64,000 bases of DNA, taken from the NCBI RefSeq assembly GCF_049568105.1, contig NZ_CP145335.1, forward strand, positions 1 to 64,000, written 5' to 3'. Below the pieces are notes generated by a model, which saw only the letters and a list, made by a program, of their open reading frames with translations, had not been told where the DNA came from and did no database searches. The stretch is from Salinisphaera sp049568105. GTDB taxonomy: Bacteria; Pseudomonadota; Gammaproteobacteria; Nevskiales; Salinisphaeraceae. Position 1 is the stretch's first letter; every line of letters starts with the position of its first letter. This document shows positions 27,307-35,566 of the stretch, in pieces. A program made the position numbers and the translations under genes.

Positions 27307-28416
27307 ATGAAGTCTCGCGCCGCTATTGCCTGGGAAGCAGGCCAGCCGTTGTCCGTCGAAGAAATCGATGTGGCCGGCCCGAAAGCCGGCGAGGCGCTGG
27401 TGCGCATCGTTGCCACCGGCGTCTGCCATACCGATGCCTTTACCCTGTCGGGCGCCGATCCCGAAGGTTTCTTTCCCCGCATCCTCGGCCACGAGGGCGG
27501 CGGTATCGTCGAGGAAGTCGGCGAGGGCGTGACCTCGCTCAAGCCGGGCGATCATGTAATCCCGCTGTATACCGCCGAATGCGGTGAGTGCAAATTCTGT
27601 CGCTCGGGCAAGACCAACCTCTGTAGTGCCGTGCGCGAGACCCAGGGCCAGGGCCTGATGCCCGATGGCACCACCCGTTTTTCCAAGAACGGGCAGGATC
27701 TGTACCACTACATGGGCACCTCGACGTTCTCTGAATATACCGTCGTGCCCGAAGTTTCTTTGGCCAAGATCAGCCCCGAGGCCCCGCTCGACAAGGTCTG
27801 TCTGCTGGGCTGCGGTATCACCACCGGTATTGGGGCGGTTTACAACACCGCCAAGGTGGAGCCGGGTTCGACGGTGGCCGTGTTCGGTCTCGGCGCGATC
27901 GGTCTGTCGGTGATCCAGGGCGCCAAGATGGTCGGCGCCGAGCGCATCATCGCCATCGATCTGAACCCGAACAAATTCGAGTTCGCCGGCCAGATGGGCG
28001 CGACCGATTTCGTCAATCCGGCCGACTACGACGATCCGATCCAGCAGGTCATCATCGACATGACCGACGGCGGCGTCGATTACTCCTTCGAGTGCATCGG
28101 CAATACCAATGTCATGCGCTCGGCGCTCGAGTGCTGCCATAAAGGCTGGGGCGAATCGACCATCATCGGTGTCGCCGGGGCCGGCGAGACCATCGAAACC
28201 CGCCCGTTCCAGTTGGTGACCGGCCGTGTTTGGCGCGGTTCCGCTTTTGGTGGCGTCAAGGGCCGCACCGAGCTGCCGGACTACGTCGGCCGCTACATGT
28301 CGGGCGATATCAACATCGACGATTTCGTGACCCACGATCTGCCCTTCGAACAGATCAACGAAGCCTTCGATCTGTTGCATGAAGGCAAGGCGATCCGTTC
28401 GGTGCTGCACTTCTAG
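27307..28416 (+). CDS. frmA: S-(hydroxymethyl)glutathione dehydrogenase / class III alcohol dehydrogenase
   Basis: FrmA oxidises S-hydroxymethylglutathione, formed spontaneously from formaldehyde and glutathione, to S-formylglutathione using NAD. The 369-residue zinc enzyme has catalytic zinc ligands Cys40 (TGVCHTDAF) and His62 (GHEGGG). The structural zinc cluster is Cys92, 95, 98 and 106 (ECGECKFCRSGKTNLC), and GLGAIGL marks the Rossmann fold. ATG 27307 follows GGAG. With frmB directly downstream it forms a complete formaldehyde detoxification pair; no FrmR-type repressor is seen. Confidence 0.97.
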   Translation: MKSRAAIAWEAGQPLSVEEIDVAGPKAGEALVRIVATGVCHTDAFTLSGADPEGFFPRILGHEGGGIVEEVGEGVTSLKPGDHVIPLYTAECGECKFCRSGKTNLCSAVRETQGQGLMPDGTTRFSKNGQDLYHYMGTSTFSEYTVVPEVSLAKISPEAPLDKVCLLGCGITTGIGAVYNTAKVEPGSTVAVFGLGAIGLSVIQGAKMVGAERIIAIDLNPNKFEFAGQMGATDFVNPADYDDPIQQVIIDMTDGGVDYSFECIGNTNVMRSALECCHKGWGESTIIGVAGAGETIETRPFQLVTGRVWRGSAFGGVKGRTELPDYVGRYMSGDINIDDFVTHDLPFEQINEAFDLLHEGKAIRSVLHF

Positions 28417-28492
28417 CACAGGCCCGAGGCCCTGGCTCGTTCAACGGGCCAGGGCCATCGAGAGCGATCGAACCCGACTCGAGGAGACGAGC

Positions 28493-29341
28493 GTGAACCT
28501 GATCGACGAACATAAATCATTCGGCGGCTGGCAGCGGCGCTATACCCATGCCTCCAAGACCTGTCGCTGCAGCATGACTTTCGCGGTCTATCTGCCGCCG
28601 GCAGCCGAAACCGAGCGCGTACCGGTGGTCTACTGGCTGTCCGGGCTGACCTGTACCGACGAGAACTTCGTCAACAAGGCCGGGGCCCAGCGCGTGGCCG
28701 CCGAGCTCGGCATCGCGATCGTAGCGCCGGACACCAGCCCGCGCGGCGAGGACGTGGCCGACGAAGACGTCTACGATCTCGGCCAAGGCGCCGGTTTCTA
28801 CGTCAATGCCACCGAAGCGCCGTGGGCCTCGCATTATCAGATGTACGACTACGTCGTACGCGAGTTGCCCGACGTCTTAGCAGCGCATTTCAACGACCAG
28901 TTGGATCTGTCCACCGAGGCGATCGCCGGCCATTCGATGGGCGGCCATGGGGCGTTGGTCATCGGCCTGCGCAACCCGGACCGCTTTGCGGCGATTTCGG
29001 CTTTTTCAGCGATCTGCAATCCGGTCGACGTGCCCTGGGGCGAGAAAGCGTTTTCCACCTATCTGGGCGAGGATCGCAAGACCTGGGCGGCCTACGATGC
29101 CAGCCGCATCCTGGCTGAGGCCGAGCATCCAGCCTCGCTGCCGCCGATGCGGCTCGAACAGGGCCTGGCCGATGGTTTCCTCGAAGAACAGCTCGAGCCC
29201 GAGGCGCTAGAGGCGGCGGCCGACACGGCTGGGGCTGTGCTCGAGGTGCAGCGCCGCGAAGGTTACGACCACAGCTATTTCTTCATCGCGACCTTCATCG
29301 AGGATCACCTGCGCTTTCTGGCCCGCCATATGGGAGTCTAA
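28493..29341 (+). CDS. frmB: S-formylglutathione hydrolase
   Basis: This esterase D family enzyme hydrolyses S-formylglutathione to formate and glutathione, the second step after FrmA. GTG at 28493, behind a strong GAGGAG site, gives 282 residues; the longer frame from 28379 overlaps the frmA end and is rejected. The oxyanion and substrate region WLSGLTCTDENF, nucleophile Ser148 in AGHSMGGHGAL and the terminal DHSYFFIATF with the catalytic His are all present. Confidence 0.96.
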   Translation: MNLIDEHKSFGGWQRRYTHASKTCRCSMTFAVYLPPAAETERVPVVYWLSGLTCTDENFVNKAGAQRVAAELGIAIVAPDTSPRGEDVADEDVYDLGQGAGFYVNATEAPWASHYQMYDYVVRELPDVLAAHFNDQLDLSTEAIAGHSMGGHGALVIGLRNPDRFAAISAFSAICNPVDVPWGEKAFSTYLGEDRKTWAAYDASRILAEAEHPASLPPMRLEQGLADGFLEEQLEPEALEAAADTAGAVLEVQRREGYDHSYFFIATFIEDHLRFLARHMGV

Positions 29342-29346
29342 GCGAT

Positions 29347-29374
29347 GCGCACCGGCGGTAGACCGCCGGTGCGC
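29347..29374 (+). terminator. Hairpin after frmB, possible terminator
   Basis: A perfect 12-base stem, GCGCACCGGCGG (29347-29358) and CCGCCGGTGCGC (29363-29374), encloses a four-base loop five bases after the frmB stop. No T-run follows, so it may protect the mRNA end or act with Rho rather than as a classical terminator. Confidence 0.5.
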
Positions 29375-29455
29375 TCCGGATGCGGTCCGCGGGTCGCATC
29401 ACAGGCGATCAGCCTCTAAACTGGCCGCCGTCGCCCGGATTCCCGAGTACCGCGC

Positions 29456-29677
29456 ATGAAGCCGACCGCTCCGGCCCTGCTTGTGTTGATCGCTATCGCC
29501 TGCGCTGGCCTGGCCGGCTGTGGCCAGAAAGGCGATCTCTACCTGCCGGGTCATAACCCCAATCCGCCGCAGCCGCTGGTTCAGCAGGTTGGGCCTTCCG
29601 ACGATGCCGGCAGCGACCGTCCGGATCAAAATCCAGCCGAGGACCGTAACGATAACCGGTCGTCGCCCGCCGACTAG
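29456..29677 (+). CDS. lptM: LPS translocon maturation chaperone LptM (YifL-type lipoprotein)
   Basis: LptM is a small outer-membrane lipoprotein that helps oxidative maturation of the LptDE translocon. The 73-residue product has a signal peptide with lipobox LAGC (Cys22), followed by the family motif GQKGDLYLPG and a hydrophilic tail rich in Pro, Asp and Asn. Its position five bases before lysA is the classic gammaproteobacterial order yifL-lysA, which supports the call despite the short length. Confidence 0.9.
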   Translation: MKPTAPALLVLIAIACAGLAGCGQKGDLYLPGHNPNPPQPLVQQVGPSDDAGSDRPDQNPAEDRNDNRSSPAD

Positions 29678-29682
29678 CCGCC

Positions 29683-30951
29683 ATGGATCATTTCGAGTAT
29701 CACAGCGGTCTGCTGCACGCGGAAGGCGTTTCCCTGGTGGATATCGCCCAGCGTTTCGGCACGCCCACCTATGTCTACAGCGCGGCCACGCTGACCCGGC
29801 ATTACCGTGTGTTCGACCAGGCACTGGCCGGTAGCGATCACGATATCTGCTTCGCGGTAAAGGCCAACGGCAATATCGGCGTGCTGGGGCTGCTGGCCGA
29901 TCTCGGCAGCGGCTTTGATATCGTCTCGGTCGGCGAGCTCGAACGGGTGATCACCGCAGGCGGCGACCCGGCTAAGGTGGTGTTTTCCGGCGTTGGCAAG
30001 CGCCGCGACGAGATCCGACGCGCGCTGGAAGTCGGCATTGCCTGTTTCAACGTCGAATCCGAGGCCGAACTCGAGCGTATCGATGCAGTCGCGCAGGATA
30101 TGGGCTGCAGCGCGCCGGTGTCGCTGCGGGTCAATCCCGACGTGGATGCCGGCACCCATCCGTATATCTCGACCGGACTCAAGGAAAACAAGTTCGGTAT
30201 CGCCATCGAACGCGCCGAAGCCCTGTATGCCCGGGCCGCCGAGATGGCCGGGGTGAATCCGGTGGGCGTGGACTGCCATATCGGTTCGCAGCTGACCACG
30301 CTGTCGCCGTTTCGCGATGCCGTGACCCGTATTCTGGCCCTGGTCGATCGTCTGGCCGAGCACGGCATCGCACTCGAACACATCGATGTGGGCGGCGGCC
30401 TGGGCGTGCGTTATCGCGATGAGAACCCGCCGTCACCGGCCGAATATGCCGATGCCGTAGCCGAACTGATCAGCGGCCGCGATCTCAAGCTGATCTTCGA
30501 GCCCGGCCGGGTGTTGGCTGCCAATGCCGGTGTGTTGATCACCCGCGTAGAGTTGCTCAAGCCCGGCGCGGCGGCGGACGACAAGCATTTTGCGGTAGTC
30601 GATGCGGCCATGAACGATCTGATTCGGCCGGCGCTGTACGACGGCTGGCACCGCATCGTGCCGGTCGCCGAACAGGCCGCCGCTTCTAGCCAGAAGCGGC
30701 GCTGGGATGTGGTCGGCCCGATCTGCGAAACTGGCGATTTCCTAGGCCTGGGCCGCGAGTTGTCGCTGGCGCCGGACGACCTGTTGGCCGTACGTAGCGC
30801 CGGGGCCTATGGCTTTACCATGGCCTCCAACTACAACGCGCGGCCGCGCCCGGCCGAGGTCATCGTGGTCGACGATACGGTCCACGAAGTGCGGGCCCGT
30901 GAAAGCGTGGCTGATCTCATGCGCGGCGAACGGCGCCTGCCGTTTTCCTGA
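29683..30951 (+). CDS. lysA: Diaminopimelate decarboxylase
   Basis: LysA catalyses the last step of lysine synthesis, decarboxylating meso-diaminopimelate with pyridoxal phosphate. The 422-residue fold type III enzyme has PLP-lysine Lys60 (FAVKANGN). Other family blocks are DCHIGSQLT, VGGGLGVRY, FEPGRVLAANAG and the catalytic cysteine motif GPICETGDFLG. It is probably cotranscribed with lptM. No dapF follows, unlike in many relatives; the next gene is polA after 416 bases. Confidence 0.97.
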   Translation: MDHFEYHSGLLHAEGVSLVDIAQRFGTPTYVYSAATLTRHYRVFDQALAGSDHDICFAVKANGNIGVLGLLADLGSGFDIVSVGELERVITAGGDPAKVVFSGVGKRRDEIRRALEVGIACFNVESEAELERIDAVAQDMGCSAPVSLRVNPDVDAGTHPYISTGLKENKFGIAIERAEALYARAAEMAGVNPVGVDCHIGSQLTTLSPFRDAVTRILALVDRLAEHGIALEHIDVGGGLGVRYRDENPPSPAEYADAVAELISGRDLKLIFEPGRVLAANAGVLITRVELLKPGAAADDKHFAVVDAAMNDLIRPALYDGWHRIVPVAEQAAASSQKRRWDVVGPICETGDFLGLGRELSLAPDDLLAVRSAGAYGFTMASNYNARPRPAEVIVVDDTVHEVRARESVADLMRGERRLPFS

Positions 30952-30994
30952 GCCGTTATTGCTTTTTTCGGAAGCGTATTACTAAGACATTTTG

Positions 30995-31012
30995 TCCGCA
31001 GATCGACGCGGA
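30995..31012. repeat. Inverted repeat, left copy (pairs with 31193-31210)
   Basis: TCCGCAGATCGACGCGGA is the perfect reverse complement of 31193-31210, 180 bases away. The right copy lies in CATCTGCGTGAATCCGCGTCGATCTGCGG, where similarity to the left copy continues imperfectly (left CTCATGCA against TTCACGCA). The arrangement suggests two inverted copies of a short dispersed repeat. Confidence 0.7.
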
Positions 31013-31192
31013 CTCATGCAAATTGCAATAAAAGTTCGAGGCGCGTCGGCGATGCGTTCGTTGTGCTATTGGCGCTTCATGTCGACATGCGAATGATCGA
31101 TTACGCGTAGTTTTTGATCGGGGTCGACGGCGCTGGAACTCGTGGCGTCCTAACGCCGCAACAATGCATCACTCGATCGTCATCTGCGTGAA

Positions 31193-31210
31193 TCCGCGTC
31201 GATCTGCGGA
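31193..31210. repeat. Inverted repeat, right copy (pairs with 30995-31012)
   Basis: TCCGCGTCGATCTGCGGA is the exact reverse complement of the left copy and sits about 160 bases before the polA start. See the left copy for its extended similarity. Confidence 0.7.
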
Positions 31211-31367
31211 TAGGTCTTAAGAAGATTAGCGGCCCTGTCGGTCTTGGTCTTCGCACCAAACCTGCAGGCAAGCCTCGCAAAGCGAAGCCCGCAAATGGAC
31301 CCGAAAGCGTCGCGCTCTTAAAGTGTCGGTCGCACTCTTTCGTATCGTGCTCCGCACGCGCATCGTC

Positions 31368-34070
31368 ATGTCCGAATCCAATGTCCATGGCCCGCTGATC
31401 CTGATCGACGGTTCGTCCTGGCTTTATCGTGCCTATCACGTGCTGCCGCCGCTGACCAACGGCGATGGCCAGCCGACCGGGGCGATCTACGGCATGACCA
31501 ACATGCTGCGCAAATTCCTGCGCGAGTACGATTCGGATCGCATCGTGGTGGTTTTCGACCCGCGCGGCCCAACGTTTCGCAACGAGTTGTTCGCCGACTA
31601 CAAGGCCAATCGGCCACCGGTGCCCGAGGAGCTGTCCGATCAGTTCGAAGGCATCCAGCACGTGATTCGGGCGATGGGCCTGCCGATCGTGCAGCTGCCG
31701 GGGGTCGAGGCCGATGATGTGATCGGCACGCTGGCCACCCGCGAGCCCGGGCAGGTGCTGATCGTGACCGGCGACAAGGATATGGCCCAGCTGGTCAACG
31801 ACCGCGTGGTGCTGCTCGATACCATGCAGGACAAACGCACCGATGTGGCGCGGGTGCACGATAAATTCGGCGTCGGGCCCGAGTTGATCACCGATTATCT
31901 GGCCCTGGTCGGCGACAGTTCCGACAACATCCCTGGCGTGCCCAAGGTCGGTCCCAAGACCGCGACCAAGTGGCTTCTGCAGTACGGCGATCTATCTGGC
32001 GTGATCGACAATGCCGAAGCCATCGGTGGCAAGGTCGCCGATAATCTGCGGGCCAAGCTCGAGGATCTGCCGTTGTATCAGGATCTGGCCACCATCCGTA
32101 CCGAGCTGGATCTATCGGGGATCGACGCCGAATTGCTTCGTAGCGCTCCCGATCACGACGCTCTGGTGGCATTGTTCCAGCGCTACGAGTTCAGCAAGTT
32201 TTTGGAAGAGCTGGACAGTACAGCCGCCAGCGCGGCCAGTGATGCTCCGGATGCGCCGGCCGAGACCCACTACCATACAGTGCTCGACGCGCAGGCCTTG
32301 GACGCCATGATGGCTAAGCTCGAGGCCGCCGAGCTGATCTGCGTAGATACCGAAACCGATGCCCTGTCGGCCATGCAGTCGAACCTGGTCGGACTGTCGT
32401 TCGCGGTCGAGGCCGGCGAAGCCTGGTATGTGCCGGTCGGCCACAACTATCTCGGTGCCCCCGACCAGCTGCCGATGGCCACTGTGCTCGATCGCCTGCG
32501 TGGCGTGCTGGCCGATCCGGCGATCGCCAAGCTCGGCCAGCACATCAAATACGATCTCAACGTGCTCGCTCGTTACGACGTGGCCATCGCCGGTACCCAG
32601 CACGACACCATGCTCGAATCCTATGTGCTGGATTCCACGGCCACTCGGCACGACATGGACTCTTTGGCCCAGAAATACCTCGAACGCAGTACCACCAAGT
32701 TCGAGGAAGTCGCGGGCAAGGGCGCCAAACAGGTAGGTTTCAACCAGGTCGCCCTCGACGTCGCCACGCCCTATGCCGCCGAGGACGCCGATATTACCCT
32801 CCAGCTGCATCAGCTGCTGTACGCCCGGCTGGCCGAGATCGGCCGCCTGCGCGAGTTGTACGAGACGGTTGAGATCCCGCTGATGCCGGTGCTGGCCCGG
32901 GTCGAGGCCCACGGCGTGCTGGTCGACGATCAACTGCTGGGGCGGGTGTCGGCCGAGATGGCCACGCGTATGAAGGAGATCGAGGCCCAGGCCTACGAGG
33001 CCGCCGGCGGCGAGTTCAATCTCGGTTCGCCGGCCCAGTTGAAAGAGATCCTGTTCGATCGTCTGGAGCTGCCGGTCATCCGCAAGACCCCCAAGGGCGC
33101 GCCATCGACCGCCGAGGACGTGCTGCGCGAACTGGCCGACAAACATGCGCTGCCGGCCCATATCGTGGCCTGGCGCGAGCTGTCCAAGCTGCGCTCGACC
33201 TATGCCGACAAGCTGCCGACGCTGATCAATCCGGCCACCGGGCGTATCCATACCAGCTACCACCAGGCGGTGGCGGCCACCGGCCGGCTGTCGTCCTCGG
33301 ATCCGAACCTGCAAAACATCCCGATCCGGACTGAATCCGGGCGGCGGATTCGCGAGGCCTTCATCGCGCCGCCCGGCTACAAGATCCTGGCAGTGGATTA
33401 TTCCCAGATTGAACTACGGATCATGGCCCATCTGTCGGGCGATCCGGGCCTGCTGGCAGCCTTCAACGAACAGCGCGATATCCATGCTGCGACTGCCAGC
33501 GAAGTCTTCGATACCCCGCTGGATACGGTCACCGCCGATCAGCGGCGCGCGGCCAAGGCGATCAATTTCGGGCTGATGTATGGCATGTCGGCCTATGGCC
33601 TGGCCAAGCAGCTGGAGCTGTCACGCGCGGATGCCGGTGCCTATATCGACAAGTTCTTCGAACGCTTTGCCGGGGTACGCCGCTATATGGACCAGACCCG
33701 GGCGGCCGCGAAATCCGATGGCTATGTCGAGACCCTGTTCGGCCGCCGGCTCTATCTGCCCGAGATCAATGCCCGCAACGGTGCTCGGCGCCAGGGTGCC
33801 GAACGCGCCGCGATCAATGCGCCACTCCAGGGCACGGCCGCAGACCTGATCAAGAAAGCGATGATCGACGTCGATGCTTGGCTGCGTGACAGCGGCGAAG
33901 ATGCCCGCATGATCATGCAGGTCCACGACGAACTGGTCTTTGAAGTACCGGCGGCCGAAGCCGAGCGATTGGCGGATACGATCGCCATGCGCATGCGCTG
34001 CGTCGCCGAACTGGATGTACCGCTGCTTGCCGAAGCCGGCATTGCCGATAATTGGCAGCAGGCGCATTAA
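31368..34070 (+). CDS. polA: DNA polymerase I
   Basis: PolA fills gaps during excision repair and Okazaki fragment maturation. From ATG 31368 the product has 900 residues (E. coli 928). Its domains are the 5'-3' exonuclease (LILIDGSSWLYRAYH, VEADDVIGTLA, GDSSDNIPG) and the 3'-5' proofreading domain with the DxE motif VDTETDAL. The polymerase carries motif A VDYSQIELRIMAH, the O-helix RRAAKAINFGLMYGMSAYGL and motif C QVHDELVFE. All three activities look intact. An upstream in-frame GTG at 31323 lacks conserved residues. Downstream lies the three-unit small RNA cluster and then engB. Confidence 0.97.
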   Translation: MSESNVHGPLILIDGSSWLYRAYHVLPPLTNGDGQPTGAIYGMTNMLRKFLREYDSDRIVVVFDPRGPTFRNELFADYKANRPPVPEELSDQFEGIQHVIRAMGLPIVQLPGVEADDVIGTLATREPGQVLIVTGDKDMAQLVNDRVVLLDTMQDKRTDVARVHDKFGVGPELITDYLALVGDSSDNIPGVPKVGPKTATKWLLQYGDLSGVIDNAEAIGGKVADNLRAKLEDLPLYQDLATIRTELDLSGIDAELLRSAPDHDALVALFQRYEFSKFLEELDSTAASAASDAPDAPAETHYHTVLDAQALDAMMAKLEAAELICVDTETDALSAMQSNLVGLSFAVEAGEAWYVPVGHNYLGAPDQLPMATVLDRLRGVLADPAIAKLGQHIKYDLNVLARYDVAIAGTQHDTMLESYVLDSTATRHDMDSLAQKYLERSTTKFEEVAGKGAKQVGFNQVALDVATPYAAEDADITLQLHQLLYARLAEIGRLRELYETVEIPLMPVLARVEAHGVLVDDQLLGRVSAEMATRMKEIEAQAYEAAGGEFNLGSPAQLKEILFDRLELPVIRKTPKGAPSTAEDVLRELADKHALPAHIVAWRELSKLRSTYADKLPTLINPATGRIHTSYHQAVAATGRLSSSDPNLQNIPIRTESGRRIREAFIAPPGYKILAVDYSQIELRIMAHLSGDPGLLAAFNEQRDIHAATASEVFDTPLDTVTADQRRAAKAINFGLMYGMSAYGLAKQLELSRADAGAYIDKFFERFAGVRRYMDQTRAAAKSDGYVETLFGRRLYLPEINARNGARRQGAERAAINAPLQGTAADLIKKAMIDVDAWLRDSGEDARMIMQVHDELVFEVPAAEAERLADTIAMRMRCVAELDVPLLAEAGIADNWQQAH

Positions 34071-34850
34071 GGGACTGGCTGTCTCACATGAGTCCGCGCC
34101 TACGGTAGGACGGCAAGATCAAAACGTCGCGTAGTCGTTCGGCGCGAGACGGCCCGTACTGGATTGCGGCATAACGGCCTTTGGCCTTTCGGGCTGGGCC
34201 GTCCATGCATCATGAGCCATGGGCGGTCTGCGGCGTTGTGAGTCTGGGCCGTCGCAGGCCACGATGCGGCGCCCGCGTCGTACGGGCGCCAGCACGCAGC
34301 GCGTGTACGCAGCATCAGCACAGCGCTTGGGCGCATTCACCCAGCGGCTGTTGCGCGACAAGCCAAGCACATTGTCGAGTAGGGCGTCGTCGTCCCGAAC
34401 CGATCCGTGGCAACGCCTTGATTGGACACCACAGCGCCTGAGCCGAAGGGTGGCTGGCCCGTATCATCGATCAGAGCCGAGCCACAGTAGGGCCAGGCCG
34501 CCATGATTCGTTCGCGGAGACGATTTCTAGGCGGGCGGGGGCACGGGACCTCAAGCAGCCCTAGCAGCAAGCAATCCGCTATCGGTACTGGTCGGGCTGT
34601 GGAACCAGCCTAAGTCCAGGGCAGCCTGGACTTAATCGCGGACCAGGTCGCCGATGCGTCGCTTTATAGGCGGCCCGGTTGTAACCACCTTGGGGTCTTT
34701 GCGCTGTCTTTGGGATCTTGACCGCGGCCGACCCGGACTGCTGCGGGATCGTCGCTGCAGCTCGCGTGCTCGCCATGCGCCGTTCTAGCCACTGCTGCTA
34801 AAAAATTTAAGCATTTTTTTTATTCAAAAACAGTCGCTTGAGATGTTCGG
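34071..34850. other. Intergenic region downstream of polA, ahead of the small RNA cluster
   Basis: No protein gene is recognised. It includes a perfect ten-base inverted repeat TAAGTCCAGG (34611-34620) and CCTGGACTTA (34625-34634) with a four-base loop and no T-run. The last 50 bases become AT-rich and lead into the first small RNA promoter. Confidence 0.55.
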
Positions 34851-34871
34851 GAAATTTTTCGAAAGAAAATG

Positions 34872-34899
34872 GGAACTCGTTTGGACACGGCGAGTCTGA
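34872..34899 (+). promoter_or_regulatory. Sigma-E (AlgU)-type promoter of small RNA 1
   Basis: The -35 element GGAACTC (34872-34878) is separated by 16 bases from the -10 element TCTGA (34895-34899), as in the extracytoplasmic sigma factor RpoE/AlgU consensus GGAACTT-N16-TCTRA. An AT tract AAATTTTTCGAAA (34852-34864) directly upstream is conserved in all three units and may act as an UP element. Confidence 0.72.
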
Positions 34900-34903
34900 C
34901 TTT

Positions 34904-35029
34904 ATGCAAGCAACAGTGTTGTTTGCCCGCTTTTCTCCCTGAGCGGTAACCCCCAATCCGGTTTCCCCCCTTAAAAACCGGAATGATTGCCCCGACGGTA
35001 CTCCCCCTGCCGTCGGGGCTTCTTTTTTT
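34904..35029 (+). ncRNA. Tandem C-loop small RNA 1 (polA-engB locus)
   Basis: This unit is predicted to form four hairpins. H1 is GCAAGCAA/TTGTTTGC (34906-34926). H2 is CCGCT/AGCGG with loop TTTCTCCCTG (34927-34946). H3 is TCCGGTTT/AAACCGGA with loop CCCCCCTTAA (34957-34982). H4 is a perfect ten-base stem GCCCCGACGG/CCGTCGGGGC with loop TACTCCCCCTG (34989-35019), followed by a T-run (35023-35029) and acting as terminator. Units 2 and 3 keep the loops but alter both arms of the stems. The locus is where Spot 42 (E. coli) and ErsA (Pseudomonas) lie. Ends are inferred from promoter and terminator. Function is inferred: C-rich loops suited to pairing with Shine-Dalgarno regions. Confidence 0.82.
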
Positions 35030-35077
35030 GTACTGCCAGAACGTTACGGCCGGTCGAAAAAATTTTTCGAAATGCTT

Positions 35078-35105
35078 GAAACTTTTTTTCGGACCCCAAG
35101 TCTTA
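35078..35105 (+). promoter_or_regulatory. Sigma-E (AlgU)-type promoter of small RNA 2
   Basis: GAAACTT (35078-35084), a 16-base spacer and TCTTA (35101-35105) form a weaker version of the element in front of units 1 and 3, with one mismatch in each box. The AT tract AAAAAATTTTTCGAAA lies at 35057-35072. Confidence 0.6.
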
Positions 35106-35109
35106 GTCA

Positions 35110-35214
35110 TTGTAAGCAACGCGCTTACCCGCTTTTCTCCCTGAGCGGTTATATCCGGTTCCCCCCAAGACCGGATCGGGCTCCGACGGTTCCCCCGCCG
35201 TCGGGGCCCTTTTT
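35110..35214 (+). ncRNA. Tandem C-loop small RNA 2 (polA-engB locus)
   Basis: This second unit forms H1 GTAAGC/GCTTAC (35112-35128) and H2 CCGCT/AGCGG with loop TTTCTCCCTG (35129-35148). H3 is ATCCGGT/ACCGGAT with loop TCCCCCCAAG (35153-35176). H4 is CCGACGG/CCGTCGG with loop TTCCCCCG (35183-35204), extended by two weaker pairs. A T-run at 35210-35214 follows GGCCC. Compared with unit 3, H1 changes A-T to G-C on both arms and H3 changes A-T to G-C at its base, which is compensatory covariation. Start near 35110 is inferred from the promoter. Confidence 0.82.
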
Positions 35215-35287
35215 ATTGGCTGCCTTATAGGCAGCTGCCTTGGTTCGGCTCTCGTTTCGCCGTTGCAAAAAATTTTTTCGCAAACGC

Positions 35288-35315
35288 GGAACTTCGATCC
35301 AAGCAAGGCGTCTGA
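35288..35315 (+). promoter_or_regulatory. Sigma-E (AlgU)-type promoter of small RNA 3
   Basis: GGAACTT (35288-35294), exactly 16 bases, then TCTGA (35311-35315) is a perfect match to the RpoE/AlgU consensus. The AT tract AAAAAATTTTTTCGCAAA lies immediately upstream (35267-35284). This is the best of the three promoters. Confidence 0.78.
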
Positions 35316-35320
35316 CTCCA

Positions 35321-35430
35321 TGTAGGCATCGTGCCTACCCGCTTGTCTCCCTGAGCGGTAGTGTCCGGTTCCCCCCAAGACCGGACTTGACCCCGGCGGC
35401 GTTCCCCCGCGCCGCCGGGGCCCTTCTATA
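35321..35430 (+). ncRNA. Tandem C-loop small RNA 3 (polA-engB locus)
   Basis: This third unit forms H1 GTAGGCA/TGCCTAC (35322-35338) and H2 CCGCT/AGCGG with loop TGTCTCCCTG (35339-35358). H3 is GTCCGGT/ACCGGAC with loop TCCCCCCAAG (35363-35386). H4 is an 11-base perfect stem CCCCGGCGGCG/CGCCGCCGGGG with loop TTCCCCCG (35391-35420). The tail CCCTTCTATATT is a poorer T-run than in units 1 and 2, so termination may be leakier or processed. Loop sequences are almost identical to unit 2 while stems differ compensatorily. Confidence 0.8.
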
Positions 35431-35566
35431 TTCCCCTGACCGGTCGAGTTCTGTTATCGCACAAGCTCAGCCAGGCGTCGAGACGCCATTTCGGTTTTGC
35501 CGACAAGTGGTTGCTCTAGGTCGATGAACGCAGCGACAGGCATGGTCGGCACGGCGCCCTGGGCCG

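Larger units (their letters stand above)
30952..31367. other. Intergenic region between lysA and polA with an 18-base inverted repeat pair
   Basis: No gene is seen. The stretch carries TCCGCAGATCGACGCGGA at 30995-31012 and its exact reverse complement at 31193-31210, with similarity continuing about ten bases outward on one side. Their composition resembles the ATCTGCG/ATCCGCG-type short intergenic repeats that I recall from unrelated bacterial genomes. The polA promoter should also lie here. Confidence 0.6.

Noticed and set aside
34611..34634. Perfect ten-base hairpin TAAGTCCAGG/CCTGGACTTA as a terminator or fourth RNA
   Set aside because: No T-run, no promoter and no C-rich loop like the three RNA units; left as a structural note only.
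34852..35430. The three-unit repeat as a CRISPR array or coding repeats
   Set aside because: Units are over 200 bases, contain terminator hairpins and promoters, and stems covary; there is no repeat-spacer pattern, and open frames across them are not conserved between units.
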